This document shows, one piece after another, positions 32,763 to 43,274 of a stretch of 64,000 bases of DNA. This DNA is from Locusta migratoria (Eukaryota > Arthropoda > Insecta > Orthoptera > Acrididae). Positions within the stretch are counted from its first letter, which is position 1. Every line of letters begins with the position of its first letter. The stretch spans positions 756,729,301 to 756,793,300 of the forward strand of contig CM048755.1 in NCBI GenBank assembly GCA_026315105.1, written 5' to 3'. The notes below the pieces were generated by a model. The model had not been told where the DNA came from. It saw only the letters and a list, made by a program, of their open reading frames with translations, and did not search any database. Made by a program: the position numbers and the translations under genes.

Positions 32763-33230
32763 TGTGGTGTCGCACAAGTACAAAGTGCGCGCCACCTACT
32801 TTCGCCGCGCGCCGCCATGCACGCACGGCGCGGCGTTCTCACGACGACAGCCACGAGCGCCCTCTGCTGCAACCCCGCTCGTGGCCACCACGGAAAGACA
32901 CCGGTCACTTGTGACTGAGATAGCAACCAGTCAGGACCTTCGTAATCAGATAGGCACCAGTGAAGACTTTGCTATTGTACAGGCACTAGGCAGGCCTCTA
33001 ACAACTATATATCAACATTCTGCAGTACTATGTAAAAGTTAAGTATTGTTACATTCTGTGCAATATATATCTCTTTCTAATTTACTCTAGTGTTTATAGT
33101 TTCTGGCTGCTCCCCTCCGTACCTGCACCAGCGGGCTATCCTTATTCCTGTGTCGGTCTTATTCCACTCGGCCACCGACACCTACGACGAGGCTGGGACA
33201 CAAAAGCGGCGACGAAGTTGGGACACAAAA
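32763..33230 (+). repeat. 468-bp repeat family, possible solo LTR, copy 2
   Basis: Starts TGTGGTGTCGCACAAGTAC and ends GGGACACAAAA. Flanks TCAGT (32758-32762) and TCAGT (33231-33235). The last ~25 bases are tandemly repeated with change (GAGGCTGGGACACAAAA, then GAAGTTGGGACACAAAA). Confidence 0.8.
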
Positions 33231-33284
33231 TCAGTCACGTGATCGTTACGCCTACGCGATGTTCATCAGAGGTGCCGTCATCTA

Positions 33285-33479
33285 AAAAAAAAGGTTCAAA
33301 TGTTTGTAAATCTATCGGACCAAACTGCGTGGTCATCAGTCCGTAGCTTACAAACTACTTAAACCTAGGTAAACTAACCTAACACACCCATGCCCTAGGG
33401 AGGACTGGAAGCTCCGACGGCGAACAACCGCGCGCTCCGCAGCGAGGCGCCTTAGACTGCTCGGGTACTCCACCGCGGC
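33285..33479 (-). repeat. SINE, GTAGCCGAGCGG-type head, diverged
   Basis: Antisense core GTGGTCATCAGTCCGTAGC and head GGTACTCCACCGCGG. Preceded by a short A run. Confidence 0.9.
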
Positions 33480-34888
33480 TTCATTTTCGTCCCCACCACT
33501 TATGCACAACTCCGCTGAGGCCGAGGGGGGGGGGGACCTAGGATAGTCATATTGGACACAAACGTAGCCATTAAAACAGTAAAACCTTTGGAGCAATTAT
33601 TTCCGATTTCTCTAATTTTTAGGTTTATCACTACTGGACTATAAGGCAAAAAATTGAGTTTTAGAGCTATTTTTTGGTAATTTTAGAAAATTTCTGTATT
33701 TTTGAAAAACATTTTAAAAACGCATGGTTTAGAAGTTATAAGCGAAATAGTGAATAAAGGCCAAAAAGTTCGAGGTCTTCGGCCCCTGAAAAGTTACCAC
33801 AAGACTCCTCGAGGTCGAAAACTCAGATTGTACTCCACAGAGTACCTACACACAACATACTAAAATTTCATTAAGTTCGGAATACTTTCCAGGTTAAAGT
33901 ACCAGACTGCTGGACTAATAGAACTCACTGCCGAATTAATATTTTATATTTCAATTATATATGCACAAAGTCGCTGTACGGCGAGAAGGGAGGACGGCCG
34001 GTAAAAAGTGGTGGTGTGCAGGCTGCCATTTGCCGGCTTTTTGCCGTGGCGCAAGCTGCAAAGTCCTCCAATGGGCCACTGCTGGAATATGGATGCCCCA
34101 TATTTTATCGGCGCTGGCCTGGAGCTGTGATAACAGCTGACTAGCTCACTACTTCAAACGCTTTCAAGGCTTTGCTGTATCCCACTTCGGTAGTTTCCTG
34201 CCATGCACATTCCCTCGCAGTTGGCATCGCTAATGAACGCTAGTGAGACGGCGCACAACTGGAAGTCGCCAATTACAGTGTCGGTAGTGGAAGAATTTTC
34301 ATTAACCCGTATATGGACGGCGAGCGCACGGCAAGGCGTGGGAAGTTCTGATCATCGGTGACTGCAGCAGTGTGTTGGGTTATGTAACAATCTCTCTACA
34401 CTTGCAACGTATCCCGTTGAGGTCGGTACTACGTCCTATCGTTCATTTTAACACGACCTCAAGGAGAGCAAATAACAAACAAAAGTTGTAGTTTATTTCG
34501 CGTATTTTATCAGTCTACGGGCTGGTTGAGGGGCGTTGTATCGAACAGTTCTGTCTCAATATAGTACTCATTTACAGGGCATTTGTGCATTTACAAAAAA
34601 TAAACAAAAAAATTTAAAAATATAAAAAAATGTATTTCTTCAGTTGACTCAATACAAGAGCTTCATAAACAGAAACGCATCATTACTTACACAAGCGCTT
34701 CCTATCCGCACAGATGCTTCACCTTCGAGAGCCGCAGACAAAATGCCAAGTTGCACCTTTCGTATGGTCCCTCAAATACTTGGTCATGTGGCCACTGCCA
34801 AAGTCAAATTAACAACTAAGTTCTCGGCCACCGGTATCATATGTCCACAATTTTTTTTACATAAATTAGAATTATACATATTGTTAAG
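33480..34888. other. Long stretch without a recognised feature
   Basis: Contains a G run at 33526-33534 and an A-rich tract near 34600-34630. No frame with recognisable protein motifs on either strand. Confidence 0.5.
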
Positions 34889-34902
34889 GAACAATTCTTT
34901 CG

Positions 34903-35103
34903 CCGGTCGCAGTGGCCGAGCGGTCTGAGGCGCGCCAGTCACGATCTGCACGGCCGCTGCGGTCGGAGGTTCGAATCCTCCCCTGGGCATGGGTGTTTGT
35001 GTTGTCCTTAGAGTAAGTTAGTTTAAGTTAGTCAAGTATTTAGTGTGTAAGTCTAGCGACTGATGACCACAAATTTTGGTCACATAAGACGTCACACACA
35101 ATC
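34903..35103 (+). repeat. SINE with perfect 14-bp target duplication
   Basis: GAACAATTCTTTCG at 34889-34902 and 35104-35117. Head GTGGCCGAGCGGTCTGAGGC. The 3' core is a variant: GCGACTGATGACCACAAATT, then TTGGTCACATAAGACG. Confidence 0.95.
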
Positions 35104-35117
35104 GAACAATTCTTTCG

Positions 35118-35583
35118 ACATTACTTCTAAACAATTCTCATATTTAGAATTTTTTGACAAATGATATTTTGTACTTTGCAAAGCAAAACCCAACAAAGGA
35201 TTTTCCAAATTATAGCTTGCATGAATTAAATTGCGTATGTGAATTCCACTTTGGGTTTCAAACTTTTGTTTATTTCATTATTATTAAAAGAAGTTATACA
35301 ATTCATTCTTGAGGAATCTCTCAAAGCAAACTTTCAAATTAGCAATGCACTCATCATTTTCTGGCATCACATGCACATTTCGTAAGCTGTCTCTCTGTAT
35401 GAGGCCAAGTGGCATTGTTGATTGAGATGTGTTCATCAGACGTACAAATGCTCCAGCCCAGCAATCCGCCCTCAGATCGTTGCGCCCTCCCCATTGTACA
35501 GCACACTACATGCACTATGCTTGAATCCGACTACCAGTGATTCCTGCCATCGCCTGGCTGCGTTTATATCGACAGTAGGTAAT
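35118..35583. other. No gene seen
   Basis: AT-rich. No recognised feature. Confidence 0.5.
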
Positions 35584-35593
35584 GTTCTGGCTG

Positions 35594-35756
35594 TTTTTTT
35601 TTTTCCTATGGACTTAACTACGGGGTCATCAGTCCCTAAACTTACAAACTACTTATGAACTACTTACGAACTAGGACGGCACAAATATCCATGCCCGAGG
35701 GGGATTCGAACCCCCGACCGTAGTGGCCGTGACTGGAGCGCCTCAGTCCCCTCGGC
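35594..35756 (-). repeat. 5'-truncated SINE
   Basis: GTTCTGGCTG at 35584-35593 and 35757-35766. The tRNA 5' end is cut within the A-box region, and the 3' end has a T run (an A tail on the element strand) instead of the usual ACATTTGAACATTT. Confidence 0.93.
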
Positions 35757-35766
35757 GTTCTGGCTG

Positions 35767-36005
35767 ATAAGTGTACGTTCAGTTAGCAGGAGAAAGTTAG
35801 GACCGGCATGGTGTTTACACGCCTCGTTCCTCTCAGTCCAGCGCCTCCGTTACATCACTGCTCTGCCAAACCGCAGGAGGCAACGCCACGTCACATCCAA
35901 AGCAGCATTATGGGAATCCCATATTCGTTCCAACGTTGTTCGCCGTAGTATGTAACTGACTTCAAGTGATGTTACGCATTTTAGTGAAATATGATAAGAA
36001 ACTGA
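35767..36005. other. No gene seen
   Basis: Spacer between SINE copies. Confidence 0.5.
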
Positions 36006-36014
36006 GAACAGTAG

Positions 36015-36213
36015 CCGTGGCGGAGTGACCTAGCGCATTGAGGCGCTATGCTCCGATGCCCGAAGGGGTTCGAATCCTCCCTCGGGCACCTCTCTCGGGC
36101 ATGGATGTTTGTGTTGTCTTTAGTATAAGGTAGTTTATAAGTAGTTTGTAAGTTTAGAGACTCGTGACCCCGTAGTCAAGTCCCATAAGCCTAACAAACA
36201 TTCGAACATTTCA
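36015..36213 (+). repeat. SINE, first of a serial pair
   Basis: Head GTGGCGGAGTGACCTAGCGC, B box GGTTCGAATCC followed by a duplicated CTCTCGGGCA. Flanked by GAACAGTAG (36006-36014) and GAACAGTGG (36214-36222). Confidence 0.85.
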
Positions 36214-36226
36214 GAACAGTGGTGGG

Positions 36227-36434
36227 CAGCGCCAAAATGGCTGTGCGCACTGAGGCGCCCTGCTCCGATGCTCGCGGACGTAGCCGTCGGGGATTCGAAT
36301 CCTTCCTCGGGCATGGGTGTCTGTGTTGTCCTTAGCATAAGTTACTTTAAGTTAGTATAAGTAGGTTGTAAGCCTAGGGACTGATGACCAACGTAGTTAA
36401 GTCTCTTAGATTTACAAACATTTGAACATTTTTT
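36227..36434 (+). repeat. SINE, second of a serial pair
   Basis: Flanked by GAACAGTGGTGGG at 36214-36226 and 36435-36447. The same GAACAGTGG target was used again, directly after the first SINE. The tRNA head is diverged. Confidence 0.9.
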
Positions 36435-36502
36435 GAACAGTGGTGGGAAATATGTTGAACAGAAACTGCCTGGCCGATTAGAAGTGTGCTCCGGACCGGA
36501 CT

Positions 36503-36686
36503 AGGCCAGCCGCAGTGGCCGAGCGGTCTGCGGCATGCCAGTCACGGTCTGCATGGCCGCTGCGGTCGGGGGTTCGAATCCCCTCTCGGGCCTGGATGTT
36601 TGTGCCGTCTTTAGTATAAGCTAGTTTATAAGTTTAAGGACTGATGACCTCGTAGTTAAGTCCCATAAGCTCTACAAACATTTGAA
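36503..36686 (+). repeat. SINE with 12-bp target duplication
   Basis: CCGGACCGGACT at 36491-36502 and 36687-36698. Slightly shortened linker before the core. Confidence 0.94.
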
Positions 36687-36699
36687 CCGGACCGGACTC

Positions 36700-37326
36700 G
36701 CGCCTGAGACCCTAGATTCTGGTATGTGGATAAGGATTCCAAGCTGGATCGAAGTAGTTGCCAAGTTGAAAAAACTTTTATTTTTTATTTTATTTTATTC
36801 ATTTATTTATTTATTTTACACTCATGATTGGTGCCTGAGGTTCTTGTATAAGTAATCTATTAAATTTCGGGAATACAGCCATTTGTCAGTTACTTTTGGT
36901 ACGAATATTTTGTCTGTGTACGTTCAAGTTATATATACACTTGTAGTTAGTACTTATACTATAGTTAATCAGTCGACATTTAACATTTACAGAGAAATGG
37001 TAAAACGTAAAGACTGCAATAAACAAAAAAAAATGTCTTTAAACTACATTGGCCACGGAATATAAAATATTTGTGCAAATGATAAATCAGTTGTGAAGCA
37101 TTCATCCCATACGAATGGGGTATCATTCACATTACCGTACATTTTCTATGATCATACTTACAGGGATGTTACCAACGGAGAGGTTATTCTGGTTAATGAT
37201 TTTATTATCTTCCTCTAGCTACAATACACTCCCGCAATCCTTCAAGCAAGCGATTATAGAGACGTCAATTATTATCTTGCTAAATACACTTCCACACCTG
37301 CTCGTGTAGAGAATGTGCGAACAAAA
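36700..37326. other. No gene seen; TTTA-rich tract
   Basis: 36779-36820 is a run of TTTA-like units. The rest is AT-rich. Confidence 0.5.
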
Positions 37327-37720
37327 GCCGGCCGCGGTGGCCGAGGGGACTGAGGCGCTCCAGTCATGGTCTGCACCGCCACTACAAAATGTTCAAATGT
37401 TTTTACAGCTTATGGGACTTAACTACGGGGTCATCAGTCCCTAAACTTATGAAGTACCTACGAACTAGGACGGCACAAATATCCATGCCCGAGGGGGGAT
37501 TCGAACCCCCGACCGTAGTGGCCGTGCAGACCGTGACTGGAGCGCCTCAGTCTCCTCGGCCACCGCGGCCGGCACGGCCACTACGGTCGGGGGTTCGAAT
37601 CCCCCCCTCAGGCATGGATATTTGAGCCATCCTTAGTCTTAGTTAGTTCATAAGTAGTTTGTAAGTTTAGGGACTGATGACCCCGTAGTTAAGTCCCATA
37701 AGCTTAACAAACATTTGAAC
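37327..37720 (+). repeat. Outer SINE of a SINE-in-SINE
   Basis: The head (GCCGGCCGCGGTGGCCGAGG) is at 37327-37385. The rest (CGGTCGGGGGTTCGAATCC to the tail) resumes at 37585 after an inverted inner SINE. Confidence 0.94.
37386..37572 (-). repeat. Inner SINE, inverted
   Basis: Lies between CACCGCCACTAC (37374-37385) and CACGGCCACTAC (37573-37584), both copies of the SINE's own anticodon-arm region. Opposite orientation, so head and tail parts can pair. Confidence 0.95.
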
Positions 37721-37769
37721 ATTTAGTAAACACTTCCTTTTGAGTATCGACACAGGAAAACCGTGGCAT

Positions 37770-37978
37770 CAAAAATGTTCAAATGTTCAAATATTTGTAA
37801 AGCTTATGGGACTTAACTGCGGGGTCATCAGTCCCTAAACTTACAAACTACTTATGAACTAGCTACAACTAAGGACGGCACAAATATCCATGCCCGAGGG
37901 GGGATTCGAACCCCCGACCGTAGTGGCCGTGCAGACCGTGCCTGGAGCGCCTCAGTCCCCTCGGCCACCGCGGCCGGC
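37770..37978 (-). repeat. SINE with 10-bp target duplication
   Basis: CCGTGGCATC at 37760-37769 and 37979-37988. The tail unit is repeated (ATGTTCAAATGTTCAAATA antisense). Confidence 0.94.
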
Positions 37979-37988
37979 CCGTGGCATC

Positions 37989-38458
37989 CAGTGTCACTGA
38001 ATTTGGTTAGTTTTCCTGCTTCAATTTGCTCTACACCGTTTTGCACTGAATGTAGTGCACAACAGACGAAATGAGCTGTGAGTCTCGTTAAAATGACGGT
38101 ACCTGCTCATTTCTCACGACTGCATTCAGTACCGTTCGGTTTTGTTTTGCGGCAACATTCATTAGTCATCAGCAGTAATACACAGCAACACTATGGACAA
38201 AGTTATAGGGTTGTCCGATATGTGGCTTCACTGAATGCAATGTAAGAGCCTGACAAGGATGCTGTGGTGAACTGTTCCTGAAACATCGCACAAAGCCACG
38301 CCAAATGGCCACATGGTCTGGATTGCCACGATACGCATCGCGCTAATATATATTGCAATAATCTGGATTCTGAGTGTACGTTTCGATGATTACTTATTAG
38401 AGATTTTGTTAACAGTTGTGAAAGTATTTTACCAGAAATAAGGATGACTTAATTTCAT
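37989..38458. other. No gene seen
   Basis: No feature recognised. A small hairpin, TTATTCTCC with GGAGAATAA, lies at 38460-38490. Confidence 0.5.
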
Positions 38459-38656
38459 TATTATTCTCCAACGAGCTGTCGGAGAATAATACCAAGATTA
38501 TACTTATAGGGTGTCCAAACAACGCTTAATATGTTGTGCGGGAAGGCACACTGATCGATTTCAAAAGAAACCCATATCCGGAAACGGACGGCTTGGACGC
38601 TGAAAAATGTCCGAGTTACTTCCCGCATTACGTCAACAAACCCAACATAAGTACTT

Positions 38657-38880
38657 CAAATGAAATCTTCAAATCTTTGTAAACTTATTGGACCAAAGTG
38701 CTATGGTCATCAGCCCCTATACTTACAAACTACTTAGTTACACTAAGGACAAAACACACACATACACACACTCATATGCCCGAAGCAGGACTCGAATGTC
38801 CGGCGAGAACGGCCGACCAGTCCGTAGCTAACGCCTTAGGCCACGCGTCCATTCCGCACGGCATCAGTTGTTCACCGCGC
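38657..38880 (-). repeat. Diverged SINE
   Basis: Antisense core GGTCATCAGCCCC and a long CA-rich linker (ACACACACATACACACAC). The head is diverged from the common type. Confidence 0.8.
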
Positions 38881-39025
38881 TCCCCTAATGTGTAGGGACT
38901 CGATTTTCCTGTTTGCTACTCCATTTAGATTTTATAAAGCTGTTTTTGGACCACCGCGTACCTCCTACGTCATTGCAGAGACTACGTCAGTCTCCCGCAC
39001 AGGAGTCAGTACGGAGGGTTCAAAA

Positions 39026-39213
39026 TTCAAATGTTTGTACAGCTTATGGGACTTAACTACGGGGTCATCAGTCCCTATACTTACAAATTACTTATGAACT
39101 ACTTACGAACTAGGACGGCACAAATATCCATGCCCGAGGGGGGATTCGAACCCCCGACCGTAGTGGCCGTGCAGACCGTGACTTGCGCGCCTCCGTCCCC
39201 TCGGCCACCGCGG
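39026..39213 (-). repeat. SINE within the transposon
   Basis: Canonical antisense core GGGGTCATCAGTCCC and head CCTCGGCCACCGCGG. No clear target duplication. Confidence 0.9.
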
Positions 39214-39424
39214 TACTCAGTCGCTACGTGGACTCGAGCAATAAAGTCCTCCGCTGACGTTACAGAAGTGACAGACACGGTAATCTTCATAGTACAGTGC
39301 AGAAGGTAGTCGAGTGCTGTCATATGTGGCGACCGTGCTGACAATCAAACTGCTTCACCTCCGCCAATCCACTGGGATGTGCGACTGAGGAGATTACGCA
39401 CATCGACATCAGTGTGCCGGAACT

Positions 39425-40420
39425 ACGTCATGTTGCAGTCATATTTCCATCCCAAATTTAGTAGTACTAAATTCAGTAGGGAAGGTAAATTATCTCTAAT
39501 GAATGTGAGGTAAATAGGCCCTGTTAGTCTGTTCGGTAGTAAGTGTGCTCCAGTATTACAGTCACCAATCATTCCTGGCCCAGACGTCAATACCGAACCT
39601 ATGTTAATAAATTTCAATCACCTGCGCACCCAGATTTTCGTCTGCTCAAACGAGCATGTTGTACAAGCTTAAAATGTCGCCTCTAGAAAACGTGCATTCA
39701 TCCTCGAATAGCAACAAGTAGGAGAATTGTGAATGGAGTATGTCTAGTCAAATGATTGTAAACCTATGGGACGAAAGTACTGTGGCCTCGGTACCTAGAC
39801 TTAGCAACTACTTTAATAGCCTAAGGACAATACACACACAACGCGGCCGCGTAGTTCTCGGCATGGCGCCTAGAACCGCACGGCAATTACCGCGCGGCGA
39901 TGGAATTGCATTGTTATAAATGCCACTGTGCAAACTGCACCCATCGTGGGTAATCCTCCCTCCGTAATGCCTGGTATTCAGGAACAACACGCCACTCTGC
40001 ACTTTCACAGCTCCTGCTCATTGCTGGTTGCTGGATCTTCTTCCAATATTGTCCCTTCGTCCTCCTACAACAGCCAAGCGTGAACGTTCGGCGCTTACTA
40101 GAGGACAAACAGTAGACTGGGCATAGTAATCCTGCTAATACTTTACTGCACAACGGACACAGCGTAGGCAGAAAGTACCCGCGTACAACTTTCGATTACT
40201 CCGAAGCGTCGCTCGACAGCCACGAAACGTTCCGCATACAACCTTAACAGCAGCTCTCGAGTCGCAATTCTTATGCAATAGCATATCGGTCAGTTGGGCA
40301 GGTGTGTGCTGGCAGATGCCACAGTGATGCTGCTGCACCGGCAGACCGCGTAAGGACCACGGCAGGGCACGCACAAGCAAGTCACCAGGCTCAGGTCGTC
40401 CCTCTGCAAACAAAGATGGC
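39425..40420 (-). pseudogene. DDE transposase remnant of the 38507-40578 element
   Basis: In order on the minus strand: MLLHKNCDSRAAVKVV and FRGCRATLRSNRKLY (helix-turn-helix style N-terminus, 40300-40180), EYQALRREDYPRWVQFAQWH (39990-39915), a SINE, and GDCNTGAHLLPNRLTGPIYL with FIRDNLPSLLN (39560-39460). The last block matches GDVLIGPHVLPPTLTGARYH of the neighbouring element at 41125-41700. Several frame changes and the loss of the C-terminal catalytic part make it a pseudogene. Confidence 0.72.
39749..39899 (-). repeat. Diverged SINE inside the transposase
   Basis: Recognised by antisense AATGATTGTAAACCTATGGG and ACTACTTTAATAGCCTAAGG. The B box is decayed. Confidence 0.65.
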
Positions 40421-40911
40421 TAACGCGTTGCGTACGTTGCTAAAATGCATCAGAACAAGCTGTCACTAACACTCGTTTACTGTCTTCGAGGCTCACCAGC
40501 ACGTTTCTGGATATGGAAACTGAACAGTTTGCCTTCCCGCAACAAATAAGTGTTGTCCACTTATTTTGTGACAACCTGTACAACGAGTGTTTCAATGTCT
40601 TTGCAACAGACGTTAATGTTAATGTGTGGAACCCATCGCGGGTCACAACTACAAAATGTTCGCTGATAGCACCGATTCGTGTAGCTTATGACCCTGTGAA
40701 GCAGCAGTCTTTGGCGTGCATATGCCTTTTGAAGTGGCTATAATCCGGTCTCCGTATCCACGGGATTAGGCACAACGAAATTAAAGTTCCTGGTTCGCTT
40801 GTAAAATATCTTTCTGCAGTAAATATCTGGCATTGCATAAGGCCACCTGGTACAGTAACCGTAAGCTCAATATTTTGATTAAACCCAGTCTTGGATGCAG
40901 GAGATTATATA

Positions 40912-41971
40912 CAGGGTGTTACAAATAGGTACGGCAAAACTTTCAGGAAACACACAAAGAAAGAAAATACGTTATGTGGACATGTGTCCGGAAACGCTTA
41001 ATTTCCATGTTAGAGCTCATTTTATTACTTACCTTCAAATCACATTAATCATGGAATGTACCAGCGTGACTTCAAACACTTTGTTACAGGAAATGTTCAA
41101 AATGTCCTCCATTAGCGAGGATACATGATATATGCATCCACCCCCCGTCGCATGGAATCCCTGATGCTCTGGTGCAGCCCTGGAGAATGGCGTATTGCAT
41201 CACAACCGTCCACAATACGAGCACGAAGAGTTTCTACATTTGGTGCCGGGATTGCGTAGACAAGAGCTTTCAAATGCCCCCATCAATGAAAGTCAAGAGG
41301 GTTAAGGTCAGGAGAGCGTGGAGGCCATGGAATTGGTCCGCCTCTACCAATCCATCGGTCACCGACTCTGTTGTTGAGAAGCGTACGAACACGTCGACTG
41401 AAATGTTTAGGAACTCCATCGTGCATGAACCACATGTTGTGTCGTACTTGTAAAGGCACATGTTCTAGCAGCACAGGTGGAGTATCCCGTATGAAATCAT
41501 GATAACGTGCTCCAGTGAGCGTAGGTGGAAGAACATGAGGCCCAATCAAGACATCACCAACAATTCCTGCCCAAACGTTCACAGGAAATCTGTGTTGATG
41601 ACGTGATTGCACAATTGCGTGCGGATTCTCGTCAGCCCACACATGTTCATTGTGAAAATGTACAATTTGATCACGTTGGAATGAAGCCTCATCCGTCGCA
41701 TGTCAACACAAGCACGGAAGTCAACATTACCTTCCTTCAATTGGGCCAACTGGCGGTGAATCGAGGAAGTACAGTACATACTGACGAAACAAATGGGTAT
41801 TTTGACAATTGTCTGCACGAATTATTTCAATCTGCATTTAAAGAGAAATACTAAAATAAGCTCTAACATGGAAAATAAGCGTTTCCGGACCCATTTTCAC
41901 ATAACATTTTCTTTCTATGTTTGTGAGGAATGTTTCCTGAAACTTTGGCCGTACCTTTTTGTAACACCCTG
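40912..41971 (-). mobile_element. Tc1/mariner-superfamily transposon with ~120-bp inverted ends
   Basis: TA at 40910-40911 and 41972-41973. The ends start CAGGGTGTTACAAATAGGTA at the left and CAGGGTGTTACAAAAAGGTA at the right (reverse complement). Similarity continues for about 120 bp to CATGTTAGAGCT on both sides. Confidence 0.92.
41125..41700 (-). pseudogene. DDE transposase, C-terminal two thirds with one in-frame stop
   Basis: The frame reads TDEASFQRDQIVHFHNEH (first catalytic region), then WADENPHAIVQ, VNVWAGIVGDVLIGPHVL, WFMHDGVPKHFSRRVR (second Asp), GRGGPIPWPPRSPDLNPLDF (third acidic position), a TGA, and in the same frame WGHLKALVYAIPAPNVETLR and GLHQSIRDSMRRGVDAYI. The N-terminal DNA-binding domain is absent. 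One stop in an otherwise open ~190-codon stretch suggests moderate age. The same family as the copy at 39425. Confidence 0.88.
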
Positions 41972-42518
41972 TATATATACACATATATACGAGGATGGTC
42001 CCATAAATACCCGCCCCTATACAGAAAACACAAAAATTTTGGGAAAAAATGTATTTATTTATCAACATAATCTCCTTCAGCTCTATACATTTACTAGCGA
42101 TGTTCAATAAGTATAACCCTGTCTAACTCCAAAAAATAGCCATTAACTGCCGAAATCGCGACTTCTGTTTTGAAAATCTTCAGCAATGGAACCATTTATT
42201 TATTTATTTATTTATATTTTTCAAGTTTGCGAACAGAAAATAATCTGAGGGGCTAAATCTGGCGAGAAGGGTACACGAGGTAGCAATTCAACTTTAATTT
42301 ATGAATTTTGGCATTGGAATAATGGACTTGTGAGCTGGGGCATTGTCATGAACAAACAAAACTTTCTTCTTGGCCAAATACGGCCGATTTTACTAGATTT
42401 CTTCGCCCAAACGTTGCAAAAGTTCGTATAATACTCGACGTTGATAGTTTTTCATTTTTCAAGGTAGCAATGAAATAATTTATCCCACGCCCATTACAAA
42501 ACAAAACAAAAACAAACA

Positions 42519-42541
42519 AAAAAAAAAAAAAAAAAAAAAAA
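42519..42541. repeat. Poly-A run in the mariner
   Basis: Interrupts the transposase between KVM and the following conserved block. Confidence 0.95.
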
Positions 42542-42754
42542 ATGACATGACTTTCCCTACAGATGAAACGGTCTTCTCCTTCTTTGGAGTCGGTTCTCCA
42601 ATTTGTGTCCATTGTTTTGTTTGTCCTTTTGTCTCTGAAGTGAATTGGTGGACCCGTTCTTCATCCACGGTTATGGAAAGGCGCATAAACCAGCATTGTT
42701 GCTGCGAAACTTCGCTAAACAGTCAACTGAAATATGTTCACGAACTGGTTTTAC

Positions 42755-42755
<1 letters not shown>

Positions 42756-42797
<42 letters not shown>
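42756..42797. repeat. TG dinucleotide microsatellite
   Basis: About 21 TG units. It creates Cys-Val frames that are not genes. Confidence 0.96.
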
Positions 42798-42800
<3 letters not shown>

Positions 42801-43274
42801 ACATGTTCAAATTTTCAGATAATATGCGATATACCACATTTTTTGAAATGCCTACAATGTTTGCTAGCCCGAGCACTTTCAGTCAACGATCGTCCAGTAC
42901 AGCTTTGTGGATTTTCTTCACATTTCTGGAGTCGTCACCTCATTTGATCGAGCACTGCGATGCTCGTCTTGGCAGCTCGTAGTGCCTCGTTTAATCTCAG
43001 CTACCGAATATTTCACTTTTGTACACGAAGAAATCGACTCTCCCAAAGTATAGTCCAGCTCAGCTTTAATATTGTTTTCCCTGAGGCCTTTCAAGGAAAG
43101 TATTGTATCACATAACGATGAGCAGTTCTCTCTGTTTTCACAAGCTCACTCACAACGTTCACTACTGATGGTTGCCAAACAAATACTAAACAATGTGGCG
43201 GTTTCAATCTTGAAACATATGCTTCATAGATCGTATACTTTCTTATCAGGACGGGTACTTATGGGATACCCTAT

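Larger units (their letters stand above)
38507..40578 (-). mobile_element. Tc1/mariner-superfamily transposon with three SINE insertions
   Basis: TA bases bound the ends (38505-38506, 40579-40580). The left end reads TAGGGTGTCCAAACAACGC and the right, reverse-complemented, CAGGTTGTCACAAAATAAG. Inside both, TGCGGGAAGGCACACTG or TGCGGGAAGGCAAACTG and CATATCCGGAAACG or CATATCCAGAAACG recur, so the inverted repeats extend about 110 bp with indels. Transposase remnants lie on the minus strand. Removing the SINEs leaves about 1.5 kb. Confidence 0.8.
41990..43273 (-). pseudogene. Mariner element with broken transposase
   Basis: Imperfect inverted ends: GGTCCCATAAATACCCG at the left and TATCCCATAAGTACCCG at the right (reverse complement). 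Minus-strand blocks are VDEERVHQFTSETKGQ (first catalytic Asp), KKEKTVSSVGKVM, VHDNAPAHKS near 42350 (second Asp) and SPSDYFLFANLKN near 42260 (third Asp), all typical of D,D34D mariners. A 23-base A run and many stops interrupt it. Confidence 0.88.

Noticed and set aside
42480..42982. Frames with Phe runs and Cys-Val runs
   Set aside because: Produced by poly-A and TG microsatellites in the mariner.
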